Positions 51,070 to 61,010 are shown, numbered from the stretch's first letter. The stretch: 64,000 nt of DNA from Tectiglobus sp965247245 (GCA_965247245.1 CBDFGV010000003.1:3720001-3784000), one strand, 5' to 3'. The notes: generated by a model not told the origin, from the sequence alone. A program made the numbers and translations.

Positions 51070-51163
51070 GGTAATTCGTCGATCGTGGAGAACAGGCCCG
51101 CTCTTGATACCAGCAGAATGACCAATCTTGAAATTGAGCTCACGTCAAGCGGTCAAAAGCCGA

Positions 51164-51733
51164 CTAATTGCGCGCAAGGAATGCCTCAAGCTGGCTTCTG
51201 ATATCCCGGGCAACCGTCGTCGCTGCACGGTTTTCAGCGTCTTCACGTGCCCGCACGTTTGAGAAGATCGACGTGTAACGTTCGAAGCCCGCGCGACCAA
51301 AGCTCGTGCTGTCCAGAACCGGTTGCGACGTGGCCTTATCGAGCAGGACAAATTTCGCATCAAGGCTGTAAATCTGGCTTGCCGAGTCACCTTCCTGGTT
51401 GACCAGGGTCGACACTATCTTCTCAGTTAACGCAATGTCCAATTGGTACTTCGGCGCTGCCTGAGCTGATCCACCGGTTGTTTGGAACACCAGTTCATTG
51501 CGGATCCGCTGCCCAACCCGACCTGGAATGGTTGTGATGCTAACGCTCGCCAGTTTCTGGCTCAGTGGGCCATTGGTCGACGACGCATACATTGGCTGGA
51601 AGCCTGATGACCCGCAGCCCGTCAACACAGCACCAACCGCAACTACCGCTGCTGCTGCCACAACACGCAAAGACCTGCCGGAACGGCTGGCTGACGCAAA
51701 CACTGGACGTGCCCTAAGCAACGACATTGACAA
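51164..51733 (-). CDS. lptE: LPS assembly lipoprotein LptE
   Basis: A 189-residue outer-membrane lipoprotein that plugs LptD. Signal peptide with lipobox LTGC (cleavage before C40) after ALRVVAAAAVVAVGAV-type hydrophobic stretch. The mature part GSSGFQPMYASSTNGPLSQK is typical of alphaproteobacterial LptE. It is positioned between leuS and holA, as is common for this family, and overlaps the leuS end by 20 bases. The C-terminal part is basic and beta-rich. Confidence 0.9.
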   Translation of the reverse strand: MSMSLLRARPVFASASRSGRSLRVVAAAAVVAVGAVLTGCGSSGFQPMYASSTNGPLSQKLASVSITTIPGRVGQRIRNELVFQTTGGSAQAAPKYQLDIALTEKIVSTLVNQEGDSASQIYSLDAKFVLLDKATSQPVLDSTSFGRAGFERYTSIFSNVRAREDAENRAATTVARDIRSQLEAFLARN

Positions 51734-54314
51734 TCCTCTGCGGCACTACAATCACCTTTTTTGGCGGATTTCCGTCCAACAGCTTCGCAATTGGCTCAAG
51801 TGCCAATGCTGCAGCTTCGACGTCGTCTTTGTCCGCCGATCGGTCAATTGTCAGTTCTGCCCGTCTCTTACCGTTTACCTGTACGGCAATGGTAATCGTA
51901 TCGTCAACGAGAAGCGCCTCTTCGGCGGCTGGCCACGGCTGTTCCGCGAGTAAGGTGTTGTATCCAAGCCGCGTCCAGCATTCCTCAGCCAAGTGAGGCA
52001 TCATCGGGCCGATCATCTGGACAAGCATCTCTCCGGCCTCACGAATCGCCCAATCCAAGCCTTTGTCAGACTTGTTCGCGGTTCCTTGAACAGCATTCAC
52101 AAGCTCGTAGATCTGAGCTACGGAGACGTTGAACCGCAGTCCTTCGATGTTCTGGCCGACCTGATGCAATGTCTTATGCACAACCTTGCGTACAGCCAGG
52201 GCCTCATCACCGAGCTTGTCTGGCATCGGTGAACCTTGCTCACAACCCTTCTCTTCTACCAGGTCGATCAGTCGCCAAATCCGCTGCATAAAGCGGTTGG
52301 CACCTGAAACACCAGCTTCGGTCCAGATGACGTCACGCTCGGGTGGGCTGTCAGAGAGCATGAACCAGCGTGCGCAGTCCGCGCCGTAACTCGCTATGAT
52401 GTCGTCCGGATCCACGAGATTCTTCTTCGACTTGGACATTTTCTCAATCGAGCCGATGGTGATCTCGTCACCGCTCGAGAGTTCAAAAGCTTTCCGGCCG
52501 TCGCCGTCACCCTCAAACCTGATCTCTGTCGGCAACAGCCATCGACCGTCTTTCGCGCGATAGGTTTCGTGGATCACCATGCCTTGTGTGAACAGTGCAC
52601 CAAACGGTTCGCTCATACCCTGTGGCAGATGACCGGTCACACTCATGGCGCGTGTGTAGAAGCGCGAGTACAGCAGGTGCAAGATCGCGTGTTCGATGCC
52701 GCCAATGTACTGATCGACAGGCAGCCAGTAGTTGGCAGCTTCGATATCGGTTGGTGTCTCAGCATTTGAGTCCGAGAACCGCGCGAAGTACCAGGAGGAG
52801 TCGACGAAAGTGTCCATCGTATCGGTTTCACGCCTGGCCGCCTTGCCGCATTGCGGGCAGTCAACCTTGGTCCAAGTCGGATGCCGGTCCAATGGGTTGC
52901 CTGGCTTGTCGAAACTGACATCATCCGGAAGCATCACGGGCAGCTGATCGTCGGGCACGGGAACCACGCCGCAGTCGTCGCAATGGATCATCGGGATCGG
53001 GCAACCCCAATAGCGTTGCCGCGAGATGCCCCAGTCCCGCAGACGATAACGGATAACGCCACGGCCTTTGCCCTCGGCCTCGAACCAATCGATCGTCTTG
53101 TCGATGCCTTCCTGGCTGGTCGCTTTACCGACGCCGGCAAAGTGATCGACGTACTCGACAGTCTCGGACTTATCGGGAACAAGAGCTTCGTCACCCACCT
53201 CGACGCGGTCGCCCGGCATATAGAAGGCGTTCTGCACTGCGAGACCATACTTGCGCGCAAAGTCGAGGTCGCGCTGGTCGTGGGCCGGACAACCGAATAC
53301 GGCGCCCGTGCCGTAGTCCATCAGAACGAAGTTGCCAATCCACACGGGCAATTCGCGGTCTTCGGACGGGTGATGGACGGTGAGGCCGGTGTCGACACCG
53401 AGCTTTTCCGTTTTCTCGAGATCTTCCTCCGACGTCCCGGCCCGCCGGCACTCGGCACAGAAGTCAGCGATTTGCTTGTTACCAGCTTCAAGCGCCCTGG
53501 CCAGTGGGTGATCAGGCGAAATCGCAATGAAGCTCGCACCGTGCATAGTGTCCGGACGGGTCGAATAGCAAACAATCGTCGACTGCTCGTCGACCGGCTT
53601 GGTCATTTGGAAGTCTATCTCGATACCGCGCGACTTGCCGATCCAGTTGGCCTGCATGGTCCGCACTTTCTCAGGCCAATTCTCCAGGCCATCAAGTGCG
53701 GTCAACAAGTCGTCTGCATATTCAGTGATCTTGAAGAACCACTGGGTCAGCTCGCGTTGCTCGACCAGCGCGCCTGAGCGCCAGCCACGGCCGTCGATGA
53801 CCTGCTCATTCGCAAGCACGGTATGGTCGACTGGATCCCAATTGACCTTGGAGGACTTGCGGTAAGCCAGCCCCTTCTTCTGGAAATCCAGGAACAGCTT
53901 CTGCTGGTGTTTGTAGTAGTCGACATGACATGTTGCGAACTCGCGTGACCAGTCGAGCGCAAGTCCCATAGACTTCAACTGCGCCTTCATCGCGTCGATG
54001 TTGGCATAGGTCCAGGTGCCAGGATGGGTCTTGTTCTCCATGGCAGCATTCTCGGCCGGCATGCCGAACGCGTCCCATCCCATCGGATGAAGAACATTAA
54101 AGCCCCTGGCGCGTTTGTAGCGGGCGAGGACGTCTCCCATCGTATAGTTGCGCACGTGGCCCATATGGATGCGGCCCGACGGATAGGGGAACATTTCGAG
54201 CACATAACACTTCGGCTTGGAGTAGTCGTTGCTCGCGGCAAAGATGTCGGCATCAGCCCAAATCTTTTGCCAATGCTGTTCGCGCTCCGGTGCGTTGTAA
54301 CGTTCGCTCGCCAT
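51714..54314 (-). CDS. leuS: Leucyl-tRNA synthetase
   Basis: An 866-residue class I aminoacyl-tRNA synthetase. The catalytic HIGH-type motif is PYPSGRIHMGHVRNY (HMGH), and the KMSKS motif is EKMSKSKKNLVDPDD. The CP1 editing domain and zinc-type cysteines (CDDCGVVPVPDDQLP and CPQCGKA) are present. The anticodon domain and C-terminal AVQVNGKRRAELTIDRSADK follow. Length is normal. The ribosome site is AGGATAA. First gene of the leftward leuS-lptE-holA operon. Confidence 0.98.
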   Translation of the reverse strand: MASERYNAPEREQHWQKIWADADIFAASNDYSKPKCYVLEMFPYPSGRIHMGHVRNYTMGDVLARYKRARGFNVLHPMGWDAFGMPAENAAMENKTHPGTWTYANIDAMKAQLKSMGLALDWSREFATCHVDYYKHQQKLFLDFQKKGLAYRKSSKVNWDPVDHTVLANEQVIDGRGWRSGALVEQRELTQWFFKITEYADDLLTALDGLENWPEKVRTMQANWIGKSRGIEIDFQMTKPVDEQSTIVCYSTRPDTMHGASFIAISPDHPLARALEAGNKQIADFCAECRRAGTSEEDLEKTEKLGVDTGLTVHHPSEDRELPVWIGNFVLMDYGTGAVFGCPAHDQRDLDFARKYGLAVQNAFYMPGDRVEVGDEALVPDKSETVEYVDHFAGVGKATSQEGIDKTIDWFEAEGKGRGVIRYRLRDWGISRQRYWGCPIPMIHCDDCGVVPVPDDQLPVMLPDDVSFDKPGNPLDRHPTWTKVDCPQCGKAARRETDTMDTFVDSSWYFARFSDSNAETPTDIEAANYWLPVDQYIGGIEHAILHLLYSRFYTRAMSVTGHLPQGMSEPFGALFTQGMVIHETYRAKDGRWLLPTEIRFEGDGDGRKAFELSSGDEITIGSIEKMSKSKKNLVDPDDIIASYGADCARWFMLSDSPPERDVIWTEAGVSGANRFMQRIWRLIDLVEEKGCEQGSPMPDKLGDEALAVRKVVHKTLHQVGQNIEGLRFNVSVAQIYELVNAVQGTANKSDKGLDWAIREAGEMLVQMIGPMMPHLAEECWTRLGYNTLLAEQPWPAAEEALLVDDTITIAVQVNGKRRAELTIDRSADKDDVEAAALALEPIAKLLDGNPPKKVIVVPQRIVNVVA

Positions 54315-54495
54315 TTATCCTGTCCGGCACTATTGTCATCGCGCTTCAGGTTAGTAGAAACGCCCGACGAAATCTGGAATTTTCGCAGCAGGTAATGCGC
54401 CGGATCGTGTCCGGTGGTCAAGCTGTGGAAATCGCGCAGGCAGATCCAGGTGTAGAACAGGGCCTTTGGACCAATTGGAAATGGCGGAGAGCAGC

Positions 54496-55158
54496 ATGAG
54501 CGCTCAGGAAAGACTATCGGCCGTCCGGGAGAACATTGCGGCGGTGTCACGCGACGTTGGCCGCGCACCGGACGATGTCAAACTGATTGCTGTCTCAAAA
54601 ACCTTCCCTGCGGAAGCTATCCGACCGGTTCTGGAGGCGGGCCAGCGCATATTTGGTGAGAACAGGGTGCAGGAAGCCCAGGGCAAGTGGCCGGAGCTGC
54701 GCGCTGACTATCCAGATGTTGACCTGCATCTCATTGGTCCCCTGCAATCCAACAAGACCAAGGATGCGGTCGCGCTGTTCGATGCCATTCATACAGTTGA
54801 CCGGCCAAAAATTGCCAAAGCCATTGCCGATGAGATGCGTGCGCAAGATCGGCAGCTACAACTCTATGTCCAGGTCAATACAGGTGAAGAAGAGCAAAAG
54901 GCAGGCGTTATGCCGGCTGATGCCAAGGCCTTTGTCGAGATGTGCCAAGAACAGTTGAAACTCGACATCGCCGGTCTGATGTGTATTCCGCCCATCGACG
55001 AGGAGCCGGCGCTGCATTTTGCCTTCCTGTCAAAGCTGGCAAAAGAGACGGGTTTGCCAGGGCTTTCAATGGGCATGTCGGCTGACTTCGAGACCGCCAT
55101 CAAGTTCGGCGCCACCCATGTCCGCGTCGGCAGCGCAATTTTTGGCGCACGCGGGTAA
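54496..55158 (+). CDS. YggS-family PLP homeostasis protein
   Basis: A 220-residue PLP-binding protein of the YggS/PROSC family, which keeps free PLP low. Fold type III barrel with the PLP lysine in VKLIAVSKTFPAEAI; the family motifs FGENRVQEAQGKWPELR, HLIGPLQSNKTKDAV, GLMCIPP and GLSMGMSADFETAIKFGATHVRVGSAIFG complete it. I chose the ATG at 54496, with GGAG 6 bases upstream; earlier starts at 54466 and 54481 lack a ribosome site. It may share its role with pdxY elsewhere in the window. Confidence 0.93.
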   Translation: MSAQERLSAVRENIAAVSRDVGRAPDDVKLIAVSKTFPAEAIRPVLEAGQRIFGENRVQEAQGKWPELRADYPDVDLHLIGPLQSNKTKDAVALFDAIHTVDRPKIAKAIADEMRAQDRQLQLYVQVNTGEEEQKAGVMPADAKAFVEMCQEQLKLDIAGLMCIPPIDEEPALHFAFLSKLAKETGLPGLSMGMSADFETAIKFGATHVRVGSAIFGARG

Positions 55159-55180
55159 CTCTTGATTGGCGAGGCCCAAG

Positions 55181-56212
55181 CTACCTCGGCATCGGCCATG
55201 TATCAGACAGCCGGTAGCCTTCGGGCCATGGATCAGCTGGATCGATCATATGCTGATGTGTGCCAGTGATCCACGCGCGGCCGGTCAGTTCAGGCACAAT
55301 CGCTGGTTTGCCAGCCACATCCGTCGTCTCGACAATCCGGCAGTCGAATCGTGAGTCGATGATCGAGCGGCCGATGAAGGGTTCGCCGACACCGAGTTGT
55401 CCTTTGGCGTGCATTACCGACATCCTTGCCGAACAACCCGTACCGCAGGGCGAGCGATCAAGCTTACCCGGTTCGATGGCAACCGTGTTCCAACCCATCA
55501 AACCTTCCTCTGTCTTCTCAACCGGCTTCGTGAATTGGCAAAACGAGATGTGGTTCCAGTCAGGATTTTCCGGATGGGTGAAGCCGAGCTGCTCATTGGC
55601 GGCCCGGGTAATGCGTTGTCCGGTTGTCGCGAGATCTTTCGCTTCCTCGGGTTTGAGCTCGAACCCAGCCGCGGACGCGTCAACCAGCACAAAGCTGTCG
55701 CCACCATAGGCTGTGTCAACGGTCAATGTGCCGACCCCTTCAACCTCCAGGGACACATCAAGTTTGTCTGCAAACGATGGGACGTTGCGGATTGATACGC
55801 GCTGGGCTTTGCCGTCACGGCATTCGGCTCTGACATGCACCAGTCCGGACGGCGCCTCCAAATAGAATGACGTCTCAGGCTCGGTCATTGCCACGATCCC
55901 GCTATCGAGCAGGACCGTTGCGACACACATCGAATTCGAGCCTGACATCGGCGGCGTGTGGATCGGTTCCATAATGATGAAGCCCATGGCCGCTTGCGGG
56001 TTCTTTGGCGGCACCAGGAAGTTGACGTGTCGGAACACGCCGCCGCGCGGTTCATTCAGCATGATGTTGCGCAGCGTGTCGTCTTCGGCGATCCAGCGCG
56101 ACTGCTCCCAAAGCGTGTCGCCTGGCGGCGGCGCAACGCCACCAACAATGACATCGCCAACCTCACCCTCGGCATGGCAGGACACGGTTTGAATAATACG
56201 GGTGGAGCGCAT
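55181..56212 (-). CDS. Proline racemase-family protein (Ser/Cys type)
   Basis: A 343-residue member of the proline racemase/hydroxyproline epimerase superfamily. In PRAC-type enzymes the first catalytic cysteine lies in an MCGHNS motif; here the same place reads MSGSNSMC (near residues 89-96), so serine replaces the cysteine. The second cysteine is kept in DRSPCGTGCSARMS. This Ser/Cys set has been associated with hydroxyproline epimerase or trans-3-hydroxyproline dehydratase-type activity. I chose the ATG at 56212 with GAGG 5 bases upstream. No proline catabolic genes are nearby to confirm it. Confidence 0.85.
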   Translation of the reverse strand: MRSTRIIQTVSCHAEGEVGDVIVGGVAPPPGDTLWEQSRWIAEDDTLRNIMLNEPRGGVFRHVNFLVPPKNPQAAMGFIIMEPIHTPPMSGSNSMCVATVLLDSGIVAMTEPETSFYLEAPSGLVHVRAECRDGKAQRVSIRNVPSFADKLDVSLEVEGVGTLTVDTAYGGDSFVLVDASAAGFELKPEEAKDLATTGQRITRAANEQLGFTHPENPDWNHISFCQFTKPVEKTEEGLMGWNTVAIEPGKLDRSPCGTGCSARMSVMHAKGQLGVGEPFIGRSIIDSRFDCRIVETTDVAGKPAIVPELTGRAWITGTHQHMIDPADPWPEGYRLSDTWPMPR

Positions 56213-56417
56213 GGAAGCCTCGGTCAGTTGTTCTGCAGGCGGAGCGGGAAATGGCAACCTACCTTGAATCGCCCGCCTTTGCTAAGTGCACGTCGTCTCC
56301 GAGCTGCCCGGTCGAGCACAATTCACAAGCCCAGCTGCATGACAGGGGCCGACATGGTACTTTCACACCGGAACGACAAAGATTCGTTGCCTGAAGGAAC
56401 AGCTGGGAGCGCGCAAC

Positions 56418-57083
56418 ATGAGCGAGAAATCATCCTCGTCCATCCTACAAACTTTCTTGATTGGCGTGATCGCGCTGCTGCCCATCACCATCACGGTCGT
56501 TGCGGTGATCTGGACCGCCAACCTTTTTCAGCAATTCGTCGGACCGGACAGTTTGGTTGGCAGCCTGCTGACCGACCTCGGCCTGTCATTCGCCGATTCA
56601 AAGTTGCTCGCCTACCTGAGCGGGATCGTACTGATCCTGTTGATCATCTTTACGCTGGGCGTGCTGTTACAGCGTAGACTGGCGAGGAATCTTCTTTCCT
56701 TCTTCGGCGATCTGTTCCGCCGCATTCCAGTTGTCGGCAAGATCTATGATCTCGCTGAGCGTCTGGTCGGCGTGTTTGGTGTTAGCGATGACCCCGACAT
56801 GAAGAACATGACACCGGCGTGGTGCTTCTTCGGCGGCGATGGCGGCACGGCGGTATTGGCGCTGCTGCCGAACTCCGAGCCGGTGGTGATTGACGGCCAC
56901 GAGTATCTTGCAATCCTCGTCCCATCCGCGCCGGTTCCCGTCGGAGGCGGCCTCCTGTTCGTGCGCAAGGAATGGGTCAAGCCGGCGAATGTTGGCATTG
57001 AGAGCCTGACGTCGATCTATGTGACGATGGGTGTCTCAGCACCGGCGATGCTGGAAGAGGGGGCAAAAACCACCGCGAGCTAG
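56418..57083 (+). CDS. DUF502 family membrane protein
   Basis: A 221-residue protein with two N-terminal membrane helices (TFLIGVIALLPITITVVAVIW and LLAYLSGIVLILLIIFTLGVLL), then the DUF502 core RIPVVGKIYDLAERLVGVF, MTPAWCFFGGDGGTAV, VPSAPVPVGGGLLFVRKEWV and ending SIYVTMGVSAPAML. The family is widespread, uncharacterised in bacteria, and related to plant LCV-like proteins. It has a good promoter-side gap of about 205 bases and is transcribed alone. Confidence 0.9.
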   Translation: MSEKSSSSILQTFLIGVIALLPITITVVAVIWTANLFQQFVGPDSLVGSLLTDLGLSFADSKLLAYLSGIVLILLIIFTLGVLLQRRLARNLLSFFGDLFRRIPVVGKIYDLAERLVGVFGVSDDPDMKNMTPAWCFFGGDGGTAVLALLPNSEPVVIDGHEYLAILVPSAPVPVGGGLLFVRKEWVKPANVGIESLTSIYVTMGVSAPAMLEEGAKTTAS

Positions 57084-57106
57084 AGGCCTCCGCCGATCCC
57101 TGGTAT

Positions 57107-57730
57107 CTATCCGATCGCAACCTTCTTGAAGTCATCGGTCGCCTCACAGATTTCCGAGAAGGCGGCGAGCGTTGGCGCCGTACCCTTGAGGTCAAGGTTC
57201 GGGCGCACAAACTCAGTGAAGCGGTAAGCGACGGCACAGGTAATTCCGGCTTGGTTGAGCCCGGCTCCGTCTCTGAACAGCGCATCGGCCCCAGAAGCTT
57301 TGAGCTTCTCTTCAAGATGGGCGTAGCCGGCAAGCACCTGACCTTCGTTTTGCTCCAGCCACGGCTGGTGCACCTTCTCTTCCGGCCGCTTGCCAAGCTC
57401 GTAGTAAGCCCAGACGGTTTTTTCGGCAGCGCCGGTGCCAACGGATACCAGCTGCAGGACTTGCCGCCGTGCCGGATTGGACGTTGGGATCAGGGCGCGT
57501 TCCGAACCAACCATTTGGTCGATCTCGTCGAGAATGGCCCAGCTCTCGATCAGCGTTTCACCGCTATCCAACATCAATGCCGGAACCCGTGTCAGCGGAT
57601 TGTATTTGCGGACTTCATCGGGTTCCTTCGATGTTGCAAGCGGAACAGACTCGTACGCGATGCCAAGCTGATTGAGACTGACAGCAACCCTGCGCACAAA
57701 CGGCGATACAAAGCTTCCAAAAAGTTTCAT
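57107..57730 (-). CDS. Glutathione S-transferase family protein
   Basis: A 207-residue two-domain GST. The N-terminal thioredoxin fold begins MKLFGSFVSPFVRRVAVSLNQLG with the glutathione-site serine region (GSFVSPF), the cis-proline VPALML, and the ETLIESWAILDEIDQMVG glutathione-binding segment. The C-terminal helical domain has TCAVAYRFTEFVRPN. Substrate unknown; such proteins are often stress or degradation enzymes. It converges on the DUF502 gene by 23 bases. Confidence 0.9.
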   Translation of the reverse strand: MKLFGSFVSPFVRRVAVSLNQLGIAYESVPLATSKEPDEVRKYNPLTRVPALMLDSGETLIESWAILDEIDQMVGSERALIPTSNPARRQVLQLVSVGTGAAEKTVWAYYELGKRPEEKVHQPWLEQNEGQVLAGYAHLEEKLKASGADALFRDGAGLNQAGITCAVAYRFTEFVRPNLDLKGTAPTLAAFSEICEATDDFKKVAIG

Positions 57731-57793
57731 GAGATTCTCCCAAAGTGCCGCTGGCGCGTTGTTAGGCTGCCGGCATAATGCAGCTGACCGGCT

Positions 57794-59275
57794 TCACCGC
57801 AAGTCTTTGTCGAAACCCTCAAACATCACCCAGTCCTGCTCAGAAAAGCGGGCGACGAGCATTTGCGTGTCATTCCCCAGCAAAAAATAATAAAGGTTTG
57901 CACCATAGTGGCAGACGATCTTCATCACGCGCACTGTCTTGGTGTTCTTGAGGCGCTTGGCCCATTCAGCAATTCTGGGATTGCCGAGTTCCTGGCGAAT
58001 ACGATCAACCTTGAGCGTTGCATACGTACGCTTGAAAACGCGTCCGCATTTGGCTGCTGTGAAGATTTCAGTCTCAGGGGCGAAAGCTTTCTGCAGCTTC
58101 ACACGCTTGGCATCAACCTCCAACGTCCAATGCTCGGCAAACCATCGGCCGTGAAACAGCGCTGTCCGGATCTCGGGCGGCGGTGCGAAGTAAAAGCGAC
58201 CGAGGACGGCCTCCTCCATCCATGGTGTTTGCTGTCCATTTGTTGCCTTGACGACGGCCTCGCGAACAGCACCAAACATCAACCGAACCTCTACTTCCGG
58301 CTCCGTCATCTTGGCCAACATGGCTTTCGTGAAGGGACTGTTGCGGCCGATACCGTCACCAGCGACGTTATCGGGATCGGTCGAATAGACGATCATCATG
58401 CCTGGCAGGCCAGAACGTTTGGCCAAACCCTTGCCGATCTTGATTCTGGTGATGCCACGCGACCGTGCATTGTCTTCAAGAGTCCCCGTTGCTGGATTAT
58501 TGCGACAGGCATCCAGCACCACGATCGCTAGCGCCGGCTTGGCCTCGGCAAACGCAGCCATGACATCGGACAGCGAGATAGCCTGTAGCAGCACATCTTC
58601 GGGTTGCTGCAGATTGACCGAGGTGGGCAGAAGATAGTTCTCACCGTTCACTTGAATACCGTGACCTGCAAAAAAGAATAGCGCGATCTCAGCTCCTTCC
58701 GCGCGCCGGGAAAAGGTTCGGAGCGCAGCCTTGGATGCTTTCAGATCTGCGTCGATGATCTGGATAACATCGAACCCCAGCCGCTTCAGAGATTGCGCGA
58801 TATCGCGGCCATCATTCCCGGCATTGGCAAGTGGCGTGACACCGTGGCGGTACTTGCCATTCCCGATCACCAACGCGACACGCTTCTTGAGCTTGGCGGC
58901 AACCTTGCTTGAGGTCGCAAGTGTCGGCTGCGCTGCATTGTCGGAGGGTACGGTCGCTGCTTGCTCTGACTTTTGGAGGAAGCGCTGATTGACCCATCCA
59001 ATGACTTTCCGATGCTGGATCCGTTGCCACTGCGTGCGCCCATTCTGCTGCGGTTGGCCGATGAGGCGGATGCCGCTTGCTCCCGGCTGGAGCGTGCCGA
59101 CAACAGCACTGCGCGTCGTTGGCTTTGATCGCACATTCAGAACGTCATCGGCTGCAACGCCTGTGACCTGATAGGTCGCCGTTTGCGCCGATGCCGCGGT
59201 GGCGCATGCCAATGCGGCACTGATCAACAAAAGAAGCCGCCCGAGAGTGATAGCCAAAGCAAACGTCTGCGTCAC
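57794..59275 (-). CDS. Exported caspase-domain protein with SH3 domain
   Basis: A 493-residue protein. Signal peptide (about residues 1-31, ending AASAQT), then a bacterial SH3-like domain (near 36-100, TYQVTGVAADDVLNVRSKP... WQRIQHRKVIGWVNQRF). The C14 caspase-like domain follows from about residue 130 (RVALVIGNGKYRHGVTPLANAGNDGRDIAQSL), with the catalytic histidine in FFFAGHGIQVNG (H205) and cysteine in VVLDACRNNP (C257). A C-terminal part of about 150 residues is unassigned. The start is a GTG at 59275. Exported caspase-SH3 proteins occur in alphaproteobacteria; targets are unknown. Confidence 0.9.
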   Translation of the reverse strand: MTQTFALAITLGRLLLLISAALACATAASAQTATYQVTGVAADDVLNVRSKPTTRSAVVGTLQPGASGIRLIGQPQQNGRTQWQRIQHRKVIGWVNQRFLQKSEQAATVPSDNAAQPTLATSSKVAAKLKKRVALVIGNGKYRHGVTPLANAGNDGRDIAQSLKRLGFDVIQIIDADLKASKAALRTFSRRAEGAEIALFFFAGHGIQVNGENYLLPTSVNLQQPEDVLLQAISLSDVMAAFAEAKPALAIVVLDACRNNPATGTLEDNARSRGITRIKIGKGLAKRSGLPGMMIVYSTDPDNVAGDGIGRNSPFTKAMLAKMTEPEVEVRLMFGAVREAVVKATNGQQTPWMEEAVLGRFYFAPPPEIRTALFHGRWFAEHWTLEVDAKRVKLQKAFAPETEIFTAAKCGRVFKRTYATLKVDRIRQELGNPRIAEWAKRLKNTKTVRVMKIVCHYGANLYYFLLGNDTQMLVARFSEQDWVMFEGFDKDLR

Positions 59276-59473
59276 AGCTTGTCTCGCGTTTCAGTTGGCA
59301 TGAAGAACTGCTCGGCAACCTAGCCCAAGCCGGATCATCGCACCAGAACAGACCCGGCAGCCAATGACTGCAACTTGATGTCACTCAAGGTATCCCGAGG
59401 CTGATCGCTCAACCATATCACGACCTTCACGGTAGACTTCGTGGCGCGCGGCGGGCCATGGTAGGGCGAGGCT

Positions 59474-61006
59474 ATGCCGGCGATCGCCAGCACGCAAGGT
59501 AGATGCAGTTTGTGGCTTCTCATTACATGTACGATGGTGACGACGCTTTATGCGACGACCATAACCATCGCCAATGTCTCGCTGCCGCAAATCCAGGGAG
59601 CGTTGTCGGCGAGCCCTGATCAGGTCGCCTGGGTGGTGACGTCAAATCTCATCGCAACCGCCGTCACAATTCCACTGGCGGGCTGGATTGCTGGCCGCTT
59701 TGGGCGCCGCCGCGCCATGATCTGGGGTGTTGCAGGCTTTGCCGGCGCAACTCTGATGTGTGGTCTTTCAACCTCGCTCAGTGAGTTGATCTTCTGGCGC
59801 GTCGTGCAGTCAGCTTTCGGCTCGCCGTTGACGCCGATCGCCCAGTCCGTGGTAATTGACAATTTCACCGGCGACAAGCGCAGCCGTGCCCTCGCGATCT
59901 ATACCTTGGGCGTCAGTATTCCGCCGACGCTTGCGCCGGTCTTAGGCGGCTATGTCAGCGAGGAGATTTCCTGGCGCTGGGTCTTCTTCGTCCTCATCCC
60001 TATCGCGATGATAGCGCTCGTCGGGTTGCTGACATCGGTCAAGCCGGATCCACCGGATGAAGACAAGCCAAAGCTGGATTGGACCGGCTTCATCAGCCTC
60101 TCTATCACGGTGGCCTGCATCCAGCTGATGCTGGATCGTGGCGAGCGCGCGGAGTGGTTTGCCTCGACGGAAATCGTGGTGCAGTTCGCGCTCGTCATCT
60201 TGTTCGGCTACATCTTCATCGCCCACAGTCTGACGTACAATCGGCCGTTTCTCGATCCGCGTCTGCTGCTCAATCGCAACTTTGCTCTCGGCATTGGTAT
60301 CGCAACCATCTTCGGCATGTTGTTTGTGACGCCGATGGTGCTCGTGCCGGCAATGCTGCAGCAGTTGCGTGACCTGCCCGAATTCACGACCGGAACGTTG
60401 CTTGCCGCGCGGGGTGCCGGGACCATTGTCGCGATGTTCATCATGATCGCGTTTGCGAATAGCTGGGACCCGCGCCTGTTGTTCCTGATCGGGTTCGGTC
60501 TCCACTCCTACTCAGGGTTCGAGATGGCGAACTTCGACATGAACATCACAATGGATGATGTGGTGTGGACGATGGCGATTCAGGGGTTCGGCGTCGGGTG
60601 GTTATGGGTGCCGATGTCAATGGTGATATTTTCAAATCTTGATCCGCGCCGATCGGCGGAGGGCGCCGCGATGTTTCATTTCGTGCGCAGTGTCGCGTCG
60701 AGCTACTTCATCTCCGCGAGCCTTGTCGTCGTGTTTCATACCCAGAAGATGAACTACGCCGACCTTGTGCAATGGATCAATCCATTCAGGGTGATCACCA
60801 GTACTGGCACGATTGGTGGCGGCAACCTGGATGCGGAAACGGCGCGCGGACTGGCCGGCATTGCCGGCGAGGTCTCACGCCAGGCGACCAACATCGGTTA
60901 CATCAATTCCTTCCATTTGTTCTTCTGGACCACGATGATTGTCTATCCACTCATCGCGTTGATTGTCTGGCCACCCAAGCCGGTTACCTTCGAGACCAAG
61001 GACTAG
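59474..61006 (+). CDS. DHA2/EmrB-type MFS transporter
   Basis: A 510-residue, approximately 14-helix drug:proton antiporter. Family signs are ATTITIANVSLPQIQGALSAS, the loop motif GWIAGRFGRRRAMIWGVAGF, and the motif GVSIPPTLAPVLGGYVSEEISWRWVFFV, which is highly typical of EmrB/QacA. The ribosome site GCGAGG lies close to the ATG. There is no adjacent membrane fusion partner (EmrA), which is unusual for EmrB-like pumps. It ends 4 bases before the convergent DUF3179 gene's stop. Confidence 0.93.
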   Translation: MPAIASTQGRCSLWLLITCTMVTTLYATTITIANVSLPQIQGALSASPDQVAWVVTSNLIATAVTIPLAGWIAGRFGRRRAMIWGVAGFAGATLMCGLSTSLSELIFWRVVQSAFGSPLTPIAQSVVIDNFTGDKRSRALAIYTLGVSIPPTLAPVLGGYVSEEISWRWVFFVLIPIAMIALVGLLTSVKPDPPDEDKPKLDWTGFISLSITVACIQLMLDRGERAEWFASTEIVVQFALVILFGYIFIAHSLTYNRPFLDPRLLLNRNFALGIGIATIFGMLFVTPMVLVPAMLQQLRDLPEFTTGTLLAARGAGTIVAMFIMIAFANSWDPRLLFLIGFGLHSYSGFEMANFDMNITMDDVVWTMAIQGFGVGWLWVPMSMVIFSNLDPRRSAEGAAMFHFVRSVASSYFISASLVVVFHTQKMNYADLVQWINPFRVITSTGTIGGGNLDAETARGLAGIAGEVSRQATNIGYINSFHLFFWTTMIVYPLIALIVWPPKPVTFETKD

Positions 61007-61010
61007 TGGA

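Noticed and set aside
52851..53777. 308-residue open frame opposite leuS
   Set aside because: Long only because leuS is GC-rich on that strand; no start signal and no family signs.
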